From assembly GCA_009779395.1 (NCBI GenBank), contig WREJ01000051.1:1-7656 (forward strand): a DNA stretch of 7,656 nucleotides, written 5' to 3'. Both the position numbers and the translations under genes were made by a program. Positions 1-6,080 of the stretch are shown here, one piece after another. Each line of letters starts with the position of its first letter. Position 1 is the first letter of the stretch. Below the pieces are notes generated by a model. It made no database searches, was not told the origin of the DNA, and was given only the letters and a program-made list of their open reading frames with translations. This DNA comes from Coriobacteriia bacterium. Its GTDB lineage: Bacteria; Actinomycetota; Coriobacteriia; WRKU01; WQUG01.

Positions 1-1
1 C

Positions 2-322
2 GTGGGTGCACGCTACAGTGTCACAGAACACGCTGCAGCTAACTACACACCTTCGGTTGCAGTTCTAACAAATGGCCTGTCAGTTGCTGTAGCACCAGCA
101 GATATGCCAAACACGACTCTGACCGTACCTGTACAAATCTTGGGTGAGGCAACAAACAGCGCAGCATTCACCAACACACATACGGCAGTCATTGAAGCAG
201 GACTAGATGTGGGCAACTTTGGCTCAGCACTACTACTGATGGCAGTTGTTGGCTTGCTTGTGATAGTCACGGCTACCAGGCGCAGTAAACGCGAGATGGA
301 GTTACAAGTACTAGGATACTGA
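2..322 (+). CDS. C-terminal fragment of a membrane-anchored surface protein (adhesin/pilin-like)
   Basis: The reading frame is open to the left edge, so only the last ~106 residues are seen and the real start lies upstream. The piece reads as the end of a Gram-positive surface protein: a YSVTE segment followed ~50 residues later by AAFTNTHT, the spacing and wording of Cna-B/DUF7601-type domains (typically 'Y-V-E ... FTNT'). After that come one hydrophobic anchor (about FGSALLLMAVVGLLVIVTAT) and a basic tail (RRSKRE). In such proteins a sortase motif (LPxTG or a relative) usually sits just before the anchor. Here the position reads IEAGL (191-205), so sortase anchoring is doubtful and a plain membrane anchor is possible. 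A strong hairpin follows the TGA, so the gene probably ends its own transcript and is unrelated to the Ccm genes. Family placement rests on short motifs and is inference. Confidence 0.6.
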   Translation: MGARYSVTEHAAANYTPSVAVLTNGLSVAVAPADMPNTTLTVPVQILGEATNSAAFTNTHTAVIEAGLDVGNFGSALLLMAVVGLLVIVTATRRSKREMELQVLGY

Positions 323-341
323 CGACTTTCTTCCAACAAAG

Positions 342-364
342 GGGGCGCGCCGAAGGCGCGCCCC
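342..364 (+). terminator. GC-rich hairpin, likely intrinsic terminator of the surface-protein gene
   Basis: Arms GGGGCGCGCC (342-351) and GGCGCGCCCC (355-364) pair perfectly over 10 bp around a GAA loop, 19 nt after the stop codon. The trailing sequence (TGCTCAATTATTCATTC) is A/T-rich but has no clean T-run, so it may be an imperfect Rho-independent terminator or an mRNA-stabilising 3' hairpin. It separates the upstream gene from the Ccm cluster. Confidence 0.7.
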
Positions 365-388
365 TGCTCAATTATTCATTCACCCTAT

Positions 389-416
389 TTGCCTGCCAGA
401 ATGTATTAGGTATGTT
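389..416 (+). promoter_or_regulatory. Weak candidate promoter for the ccm operon
   Basis: A -35-like TTGCCT (389-394) and a -10-like TATGTT (411-416) are spaced by 16 bp, each matching 4 of 6 consensus bases. A better -10 match, TAGAAT (416-421), has no -35 at the right distance, and TAATAT (468-473) also lacks a partner. The gap 323-497 is the only sizeable non-coding space ahead of ccmE and follows a terminator, so a promoter is expected here, but its exact place is uncertain. Confidence 0.22.
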
Positions 417-437
417 AGAATTTTATGGTTCAGGCAA

Positions 438-455
438 GTGGGGACGGTACCCCGC
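438..455 (+). other. Small hairpin in the ccmE leader
   Basis: GTGGGG (438-443) can pair with CCCCGC (450-455), with one G-T wobble, around the loop ACGGTA. It lies ~30 nt before the ccmE ribosome binding site. It could be a leader structure or operator, but it is short and could be chance. Confidence 0.25.
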
Positions 456-497
456 GACCCAACAAGGTAATATATTTCTGCTATGAAGGAGTAGCTA

Positions 498-1169
498 ATG
501 AATAGTCGTGCGCGAAACCGACTGATAGCAATATCGGTTGTCCTGGCGATTGTCGCCGCGTCAGCCCTGATTTTTTTCCTCTACACTGGCTCGGCACTTA
601 GTATTACGGTCGACAAATTATATGATTCCCCCGAATATATCGGAGAGAGCGTCCAGATACGGGGCACCGTTGTTGCTGGTTCTTGGGATCGGCAGACCAA
701 TCCTATGACCTTTCGGATATTTGACGACAGCAGTGACTCGAACGCCGAGATTACTATTATCTATAGTGGACTGACTCCGGCGAATTTTGGTGACGGAACA
801 GAAGCAATTATCACGGGACGCGTCGAGGCGAACAACGTCGTGGTTTCAGGCGAGATGACAACGGTCTGTCCTTCTCGCTACGAGACAAATGTTGACACGC
901 TGGCAGTATCAGAGTTGTTTGACGGTGATTCTGACATGACCGACATTCCCGTGCGCGTCAGTGCACGTGTGGTGGCAGGGTCAATCACGCCGCCTGGCTC
1001 GACCATTCGCTTGGTTGTCCATGACATCGCTGATCCTAGCATCGAAATGTCTGTCAGATATAGCAAGGGCATTCCCGACACCATCGACGACGGCGTACCT
1101 GTCATTTTGACGGGTAAACTGACGGCAAACGGTGTCTTTGATGCTTCAGATATTGCAAATATAGAGTAA
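498..1169 (+). CDS. ccmE: Cytochrome c maturation protein CcmE, tandem OB-fold, CxxxY variant
   Basis: Heme chaperone on the outer face of the membrane; in System I it binds heme covalently and hands it to CcmF. At 223 residues it is clearly longer than the usual ~140-160. Residues ~9-29 form an N-terminal membrane anchor. A first OB-like domain (~33-128) has the family marks GTVVAGS, IIYSGLTPANFGDG and ITGRVEANNVVVSGE. It ends in VCPSRYE, putting Cys124 and Tyr128 in place of the usual HxxxY: the CxxxY form known from archaea and some sulfate reducers. A second, homologous domain (~135-222: RVVAGS, VRYSKGIPDTIDDG, LTGKLTANGVF) ends at IANIE, just before the point where a heme motif would begin, so it has none. 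Start: ATG with AAGGAG at 486-491, 6-nt spacing. First gene of the Ccm cluster. Membership in the CcmE family is firm from motifs and context; the role of the second domain is unknown. Confidence 0.88.
   Translation: MNSRARNRLIAISVVLAIVAASALIFFLYTGSALSITVDKLYDSPEYIGESVQIRGTVVAGSWDRQTNPMTFRIFDDSSDSNAEITIIYSGLTPANFGDGTEAIITGRVEANNVVVSGEMTTVCPSRYETNVDTLAVSELFDGDSDMTDIPVRVSARVVAGSITPPGSTIRLVVHDIADPSIEMSVRYSKGIPDTIDDGVPVILTGKLTANGVFDASDIANIE
594..1163 (+). repeat. Protein-level tandem duplication within ccmE
   Basis: Residues ~33-121 (nt 594-860) and ~135-222 (nt 900-1163) align with few gaps. Both carry VVAGS, then a YS...P...DG segment, then I/L-TG-(R/K)-(V/L)-x-A-N. DNA identity is no longer obvious, so the duplication is old. 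Only the first copy continues into the CxxxY motif (C codon at 867-869, Y codon at 879-881). Confidence 0.75.
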
Positions 1170-1191
1170 GTCCAAGACAAAAGCCTTGGAC
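1170..1191 (+). other. Hairpin directly after ccmE stop
   Basis: GTCCAAG (1170-1176) and CTTGGAC (1185-1191) form a perfect 7-bp stem around an 8-nt A-rich loop, starting at the first base after TAA. There is no T-run behind it, so it is not a classical terminator. It could be a partial terminator or processing/stability element that makes ccmE and ccmF levels differ. The remainder of the 76-nt gap is A-rich and ends in the ccmF ribosome binding site. Confidence 0.45.
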
Positions 1192-1245
1192 AGGGGTTTC
1201 AGACACACAAACAAAAAGAGAGTTAGCGGGAAGTAAGGAGAAAAT

Positions 1246-3462
1246 ATGAGGTTGCTCGGACAATTCGGGCTTTGGCTAGGACTGGTGGGTGCAGCTGTTG
1301 CTGTCATTCTCTATCTAGTTGGACGCTCTAAGCAGAAGAAACTTGCTGCTCAGGCATCAAGTGCAGGCAATTATGCAACGCTTGCGTCGATGATGGGAAT
1401 GACCATTGCCGTAATGGTGCTGACGGTCGGCTTTGTCGTTCGCGACTTTAGTATGCTCTACATTGCAGAAAATCACAGCAAGGACATCTCAAGTCTTGCG
1501 TTCTTTTATGATTTATCTGCGATTTGGGCAGGTCAGGCAGGATCACTGCTGTTTTGGGCATGGTTGATGACGCTCTTTGCAGGCTATCTTGCCTTTCGTA
1601 ATGTCAGACGCGATGACAAAACGGGTCTGCATGCTATGGCATTGATGGTCATGAACTTCCTCATCCTTTGCTTTAGCTCGTTTATGGTGACCACAAAGGG
1701 ACACATGCCCTTTATCGCGACCCCCGCACACATGTATATTGACGGGGTTTTAGTTGGACAAGCGGTGACCTTTGGTATGAATCCGCTGCTGCAACACTGG
1801 GCGATGATTCTGCACCCGCCGACACTATTTTTGGGCTACGCTGGTCTGGCGGTACCCTTTGCTTATGCGATGGGTGCGGTTATCTCGGGTGACCTTAGTT
1901 CGAACTGGGTTAAAGCCTGTGACCGCATTACCGTCTTTTCTTGGTACTGGCTTGGTATTGGTATTTGGGTCGGTGCGATTTGGGCCTACGTAGTACTGGG
2001 CTGGGGAGGCTTTTGGGCATGGGACCCAGTAGAAAACGCGTCCATGCTGCCCTGGTTTGCTGGTCTTGCCCTTATTCACTCGATGACGGTGTATCGCCGC
2101 AAGGGTAATATGCGCGTGTGGACGCTGATGTTAGCTGCCTTTACCTATGTCATGGTTGTCATGGGTACCTTTATTGTGCGCAGCGGTATTATTACTGCTT
2201 CTGTTCACGTATTTCCTGGTGACCCCATTGCACGCAACACCTTTGCTGCTATTATGATTGGTTCACTCGTGGCCATGCTCGCCGGGGTGATTTATCGCTG
2301 GAACTCTTTACGAAACAACAGTGACTTTGATTCGCTGACCGGCAAAGACGCCATGTACTACATCAACAACGTTGTCATGACTCTGATGACCCTGATCCTG
2401 CTGTTCATGACGACTTCACAGGCAACAACGGGACGCATATTTGCTATCAGCCAATACGAAGTCATCGCACGCTTTTTAGGTATCATCTATATTGCGCTCA
2501 TTGCGATTTGTCCGCTGCTAAACTGGGGCAAAACCGACGGCAAGACCTTCCTGCAACGGACTTGGGTGCCGGCTGCGGTCAGCTTGCTTCCCTTTGCCTT
2601 TTTGGTGTGGAAGTGGTGGGTTGACCTGCGACCGGTCTACCACATCATGGCTGCCAGCCCCGATTTTGTAAAGTCAGAGAGCTTTACCATGTATGGCGAA
2701 CCGCTCTATGCTGCCATTACCCTGGTTGCCTTCTACCTGTCCTGCTTCTTGATTGTCACCAACGTCTTCCTGTTTATTCGCGGCACCAAGGCGCGTATGG
2801 CAGGTACGGGCGAGAACGCGCTAAAGGCTTTTGGCAACATTTTGTCAAAGGCGCGTATGCAGTCGGGCGGCTATATTTCACACCTTGCTATTGGTCTTAC
2901 CGTTATTGGTCTGGTTGGCTCTATCATGTATGTCGAGTCAGCGCGTTTTGACGTACCACTGCGCGAAGGTGCGCGTGTCGAGATTTCCAATTACGCCTTT
3001 ACCCTCGAAGACTTTACGCGCGAGATTGTCTATGAAACAGAAAACGAAGAAATCAAAGAAACGGTGCGTTTTGCCGTCGAGCGCGATGGTCAATCAATTG
3101 GCTATATCGAGCCAACCAGGTACCATGACCCGGTGCGCTCTACTCCTGACAGACAGTCAAATCGCGTAAATGCGACAGTTAAGTCAGAACTGCTGCGCGA
3201 CATCTTTGTCACCTTTGACCAAGACCCCAACTTTGGCGTTAACGAACCAGAGGGCAGTATTCCCTTTGCGATTACCATTAATCCGCTCATCTGGATTATG
3301 TGGATTGGTTCTGGTCTGCTACTGGTTGGTAATGCGCTTGCTGCCTGGCCAAAGCCACAGCCACAGCCAGCGCTGCCGGCGAAAAAAGCTGGCGCAAAAA
3401 AGGGTGGCTCTAAGCAGGGCGGCTTGGTAAAAACGGGCAAAAAGGCAAAGGCAAAGTCGTAG
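1246..3462 (+). CDS. ccmF: Cytochrome c heme lyase subunit CcmF
   Basis: Polytopic membrane protein that takes heme from CcmE and helps attach it to the CxxCH motif of apocytochrome c on the outer side. It has 738 residues, against ~650 in proteobacteria, with about 13-15 hydrophobic segments. The WWD heme-handling motif is intact at 253-260 (WGGFWAWD, then PVENASMLPWF). Histidines matching the four essential ones of E. coli CcmF are visible: H190 in LHPPTLFLGY, H278 in LIHS, H321 in SVHVFPGDP and H546 in ISHLAIGL. A hydrophilic outer domain (~570-675) precedes the last helix (~680-700). The final ~37 residues are a Pro/Gln then Lys/Gly/Ala-rich tail with 11 lysines, unusual and probably cytosolic. 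ATG has TAAGGAG 5 nt upstream (1234-1240). It ends 2 nt before ccmA. NrfE/CcmF-type paralogues look similar, but the setting fits CcmF. Confidence 0.95.
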   Translation: MRLLGQFGLWLGLVGAAVAVILYLVGRSKQKKLAAQASSAGNYATLASMMGMTIAVMVLTVGFVVRDFSMLYIAENHSKDISSLAFFYDLSAIWAGQAGSLLFWAWLMTLFAGYLAFRNVRRDDKTGLHAMALMVMNFLILCFSSFMVTTKGHMPFIATPAHMYIDGVLVGQAVTFGMNPLLQHWAMILHPPTLFLGYAGLAVPFAYAMGAVISGDLSSNWVKACDRITVFSWYWLGIGIWVGAIWAYVVLGWGGFWAWDPVENASMLPWFAGLALIHSMTVYRRKGNMRVWTLMLAAFTYVMVVMGTFIVRSGIITASVHVFPGDPIARNTFAAIMIGSLVAMLAGVIYRWNSLRNNSDFDSLTGKDAMYYINNVVMTLMTLILLFMTTSQATTGRIFAISQYEVIARFLGIIYIALIAICPLLNWGKTDGKTFLQRTWVPAAVSLLPFAFLVWKWWVDLRPVYHIMAASPDFVKSESFTMYGEPLYAAITLVAFYLSCFLIVTNVFLFIRGTKARMAGTGENALKAFGNILSKARMQSGGYISHLAIGLTVIGLVGSIMYVESARFDVPLREGARVEISNYAFTLEDFTREIVYETENEEIKETVRFAVERDGQSIGYIEPTRYHDPVRSTPDRQSNRVNATVKSELLRDIFVTFDQDPNFGVNEPEGSIPFAITINPLIWIMWIGSGLLLVGNALAAWPKPQPQPALPAKKAGAKKGGSKQGGLVKTGKKAKAKS

Positions 3463-3464
3463 CA

Positions 3465-4181
3465 ATGCAACCTGCCATTGTCGCCGAGGGGGTGTCGCGC
3501 AGTTTTGGCGCGCGCAAGGCTTTAGATAAGGTCAGTTTCGAGCTGCCTGACAAAGCCTTCCTCTCTATCTTTGGACCAAACGGCGCGGGCAAAACGACGC
3601 TGCTGAAAATACTGGCAACCCTCTTGCCCATTACGGGCAAGGGGACTGCCCAGGTATGCGGTTTTGACGTCAAGCACGACGCCGAAGAACTGCGCCGCCG
3701 CATTGGACTTATCAGTCACAATCCGCTGCTTTACCGTGATTTAAGTGCCGAGGAAAACCTCCAGTTTTTCGCAGAACTCTACTGTATTTCCAACCCCGAG
3801 CAGCGCATCAGCGAACTTCTCGAGGCAGTCGAACTAAAACATCGTCGCTACGACGTGGTACGGGGCTTTAGTCGCGGCATGATCCAGCGTCTGTCGATTG
3901 CGCGCGCCCTGCTGCCCAAACCGCAGGTGCTGTTTTTGGACGAACCCTATTCGGGGCTTGACCCTCACGCCTTTGACATACTGGACTCGCTGATCGAAAA
4001 CATTCGCAGCGAGCACACCTTTGTGATGGTCAGCCACGACCTAGACAAGGGGCTTGATCTCGCAAGTCATGCCCTCATTCTTTCACGGGGAGAGATCGTC
4101 CTTTACGACCGCTGTGACCAGCTGGATACGACTGCCTTTCGTCAGACCTACCGCGATGTTGTTGGTTTGGGGGTTTCATAA
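3465..4181 (+). CDS. ccmA: Heme exporter / CcmE-release ABC ATPase CcmA
   Basis: Cytosolic ATPase that works with CcmB to release holo-CcmE from the CcmC-heme-CcmE complex. At 238 residues it has all the landmarks: Walker A GPNGAGKTT (37-45), signature FSRGMIQ (135-141, the CcmA-type form of LSGGQ), Walker B VLFLDE (155-160), D-loop SGLD (163-166) and switch His191 in VSHD. The Q-loop position reads ISHN, with His85 where most ABC ATPases have Gln. This may occur in other non-proteobacterial CcmA proteins, so it need not imply loss of activity. The start is 2 nt after the ccmF stop with no good ribosome binding site in front, pointing to translational coupling with ccmF. Its stop abuts the ccmB start (TAAATG). 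Alone it could be a generic ABC-2 ATPase; the neighbours settle the call. Confidence 0.93.
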   Translation: MQPAIVAEGVSRSFGARKALDKVSFELPDKAFLSIFGPNGAGKTTLLKILATLLPITGKGTAQVCGFDVKHDAEELRRRIGLISHNPLLYRDLSAEENLQFFAELYCISNPEQRISELLEAVELKHRRYDVVRGFSRGMIQRLSIARALLPKPQVLFLDEPYSGLDPHAFDILDSLIENIRSEHTFVMVSHDLDKGLDLASHALILSRGEIVLYDRCDQLDTTAFRQTYRDVVGLGVS

Positions 4182-4967
4182 ATGGACAGACTCCCTCAGA
4201 CTTCTGTGCAAGAAACGCCTACGCCTGACACAGGCAGTACGTTGCCCAAACTGTCGGGCTGGCGGCAGTACAAGGCTTTGCTGCGCAAGGACATCGCTCA
4301 GGAATTTCGCACTAAAGAAATGGTGACCTCGATGGGTCTGTACGGCATGCTGGTGCTGGTGATTTATTATATTGCGCTGTCGCAGACGGGGCTTGGTTTT
4401 GACATTACGCGTATTGCGGCGGGCTTGCTGCTACTGATGATTGTCTTTACCTCGATGCTGGGACTGAACCGTTCGTTGATTCACGAGCATGACCAGGGTC
4501 AGCTCGAGGCTCTGCTGCTTGCACCCATTGACCGTCCTATTATTTTTCTGGCAAAGGCAACGACAAACCTGCTGTTTCTGGTCGTGGTGCAACTGGTTGT
4601 TGTGCCCTTCTTTTACGTCATGTTTGTTGCCGGCTCGCTGACCATTCATCTGGGCGAGGTGACGCCTGGTCCCTGGTGGATGCTTGCGATTGCGCTGTTG
4701 CTGGGCTCGATTGGCATCGCAGGAGTCGGAACCTTGCTAGCAACGATTTCGGTAAACACCAAGGGACGCGACTTTATTTTGGCGGTGCTGTTTATTCCGG
4801 TGATGTTTCCGCTGCTTTTGGTACTGGTGTCAGCGGTTAATGCCGTTATCTTGGGCGGCTCTGGCTATGAAGCCACCTTTTGGACGATGTGTGCTGCTGC
4901 AATGGCGTTTAATGCCGTCATGATTGCCGCAGCTTACGCGCTGTACGAATTCATCTTAGGAGTGTGA
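4182..4967 (+). CDS. ccmB: Heme exporter membrane subunit CcmB
   Basis: Membrane partner of CcmA in the ATP-driven release of holo-CcmE. It has 261 residues, longer than the usual ~220 because of a polar N-terminal stretch of ~26 residues. The first family block is KALLRKDIAQEFRTKE (31-46), followed by six hydrophobic helices at about 50-68, 77-95, 127-150, 165-190, 198-222 and 232-258. The cytosolic segment between helices 2 and 3 carries the conserved pattern E-HDQGQLEALLLAPIDR (102-118) followed by AKATTN, the likely contact with CcmA. ATG follows the ccmA stop with no gap and only a G-run (about 4168-4173) as a poor ribosome binding site, so coupled translation is likely. Overlaps the longest ccmC frame by 4 nt. 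Confidence 0.93.
   Translation: MDRLPQTSVQETPTPDTGSTLPKLSGWRQYKALLRKDIAQEFRTKEMVTSMGLYGMLVLVIYYIALSQTGLGFDITRIAAGLLLLMIVFTSMLGLNRSLIHEHDQGQLEALLLAPIDRPIIFLAKATTNLLFLVVVQLVVVPFFYVMFVAGSLTIHLGEVTPGPWWMLAIALLLGSIGIAGVGTLLATISVNTKGRDFILAVLFIPVMFPLLLVLVSAVNAVILGGSGYEATFWTMCAAAMAFNAVMIAAAYALYEFILGV
4958..4962 (+). promoter_or_regulatory. ccmC ribosome binding site with awkward spacing
   Basis: AGGAG sits 1 nt before the in-frame GTG (4964), 7 nt before an in-frame CTG (4970) and 13 nt before the in-frame ATG (4976). GTG is too near and ATG rather far, while CTG has ideal spacing but is a rare start. Because the site lies inside ccmB, ribosomes finishing ccmB may restart at ATG 4976. Confidence 0.5.
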
Positions 4968-5800
4968 TCCTGCGCATGAGAACTGAACTAAAGATTGCTC
5001 TGGTTCTTGCTATTGTTGGCGGAGTATTGACCACCGCTGCTTTTGTCATGGCGTTTACAACTGCAGCTATGCAACATCATAATACGGTGGTAAATGCCCC
5101 GGGCTTTATCGACACGGTTTACGAGATTGCACCCCCGCAGTTGCAACCCAACCCTCCTGATGGAACGGTGAACTATCACAACCCCTGGTTCTCGCAAAAG
5201 ATTTTCTACTTCCATGTGCCTATTGCCCAGCTGTCCTTGCTGGTTTTTGCACTAGCAGCACTCTTTGCAGGAATGTTTCTCAAGACACGCGACCCCAAGT
5301 ATGACATTCGCAGTCGCATTGGCATGGAAACAACGCTTATCTTTACCATTGGAACAATGATTTCAGGGTCTATGTGGACGCGTGCGTCTTGGATTAGCAG
5401 TTGGGGAGAGATGGGACGTGTGCTGCTGTCAGAACCGCGTCTGGTGACCTATACGGTGATGCTGATGTTTGTGGTTGCCTACTTTGTGCTGCGCAAATCA
5501 GTCGAAGACGAAGAAAAGCGAGCAAGCTATAGCGCGGTGTTTACCATACTGGCATTTCTTATCGTACCCTTCTCCTTTGCCTATACGCGTTTGACGCAGC
5601 AGATACAGGCACATCCTACCGACGTACTGCAACAGGGAATGGACACTTCTAACCTGATTCCCTTTATTGTTGCCATTATTGGCATGATGGCCCTTGGTTA
5701 TGCAATCTACATTCTGCGTGTTGCCGAAGAAAAAAAGCGCGCGCAGCTTGAACATATTAAAGAAGACATCGAAGACAAGCTAGCAACGCTAGCACACTAA
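4964..5800 (+). CDS. ccmC: Heme-loading protein CcmC, WWD motif lost
   Basis: Membrane protein of the CcmC family, which presents heme to CcmE. Numbered from GTG 4964 it has 278 residues; ATG 4976 (274 residues) is equally likely. Six hydrophobic helices lie at about 10-32, 83-105, 120-137, 160-177, 188-205 and 231-252. The first conserved histidine is H84 in KIFYFHVP, the clearest family mark; the second is probably H217 in AHPTDVL, after a short insertion. Between them the tryptophan-rich WGxWWxWD motif is missing: the block before EPRLVT (157-162, normally D-x-RLT) reads MGRVLLS, with scattered Trp at 138, 143 and 147 only. The first outer loop is long (~33-78, Pro-rich). The C-terminus (253-278) is charged and may form a coiled coil. 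The frame is clean, so this is divergence rather than decay. It sits between ccmB and a ccmD-like gene as expected for ccmC. Family call is good; conventional activity is uncertain. Confidence 0.85.
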   Translation: MILRMRTELKIALVLAIVGGVLTTAAFVMAFTTAAMQHHNTVVNAPGFIDTVYEIAPPQLQPNPPDGTVNYHNPWFSQKIFYFHVPIAQLSLLVFALAALFAGMFLKTRDPKYDIRSRIGMETTLIFTIGTMISGSMWTRASWISSWGEMGRVLLSEPRLVTYTVMLMFVVAYFVLRKSVEDEEKRASYSAVFTILAFLIVPFSFAYTRLTQQIQAHPTDVLQQGMDTSNLIPFIVAIIGMMALGYAIYILRVAEEKKRAQLEHIKEDIEDKLATLAH

Positions 5801-5824
5801 CTATCACACGAAAGGAGACATGTC

Positions 5825-6052
5825 ATGGAAGGTTTATTGCATCCCACAATGACAGAACTATATACACTGGTACGACATGACCTGCCCTACGTTGTTGCTG
5901 CCTATGCTGCTATCTGGTTGGCACTCGCTGGCTATCTGGTAATGCTGTTGCTGCGTATGACAAAAATCGAGCGCGAAATTCAGGTACTGCAAGACACCGT
6001 TGACACAAAACTGTCGGCGGCAGCTAAAAAACGAGACAAGGTAACAGGGTAG
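5825..6052 (+). CDS. ccmD: CcmD-like small membrane protein
   Basis: CcmD is a small single-helix protein that stabilises the CcmC-CcmE complex and aids release of holo-CcmE. This 75-residue product has one hydrophobic helix (about 20-43) starting with LPYVVAAYAAIW, which fits the CcmD pattern 'yVvaAY'. A charged amphipathic stretch follows (KIEREIQVLQDTVDTKL, 47-63) that looks like a short coiled coil. ATG has AAAGGAG 7 nt upstream (5811-5817), one of the three strong sites in the cluster; an ATG at 5820 is out of frame. It ends in a double stop TAGTAG (6050-6055). Placement right after ccmC supports the call; sequence alone is too short for certainty. Confidence 0.75.
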   Translation: MEGLLHPTMTELYTLVRHDLPYVVAAYAAIWLALAGYLVMLLLRMTKIEREIQVLQDTVDTKLSAAAKKRDKVTG

Positions 6053-6080
6053 TAGAAGATTACTGCAACGAGGTTAAGCC

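Noticed and set aside
446..451. GGTACC palindrome as an operator
   Set aside because: A 6-bp palindrome is expected by chance at this length and has no second copy near the promoter candidates.
2831..3169. Second forward open frame inside ccmF, continued by another at 3170-3430
   Set aside because: Shifted reading of a continuous ccmF frame that holds H546 and the final helix; no frameshift is needed to explain ccmF.
3102..3470. Antisense open frame (122 codons) opposite the 3' end of ccmF
   Set aside because: It is the complement of the conserved CcmF end and its Lys-rich tail; Phe/Pro/Ala-rich text is what that complement yields.
5375..5443. Frameshift pair as the cause of the missing WWD motif in ccmC
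   Set aside because: A shifted frame gives RWD at about 5409-5417 but then Cys-rich nonsense, and it does not restore WGxWWxWD. The normal frame rejoins conserved EPRLVT without a break, so divergence is the simpler reading.
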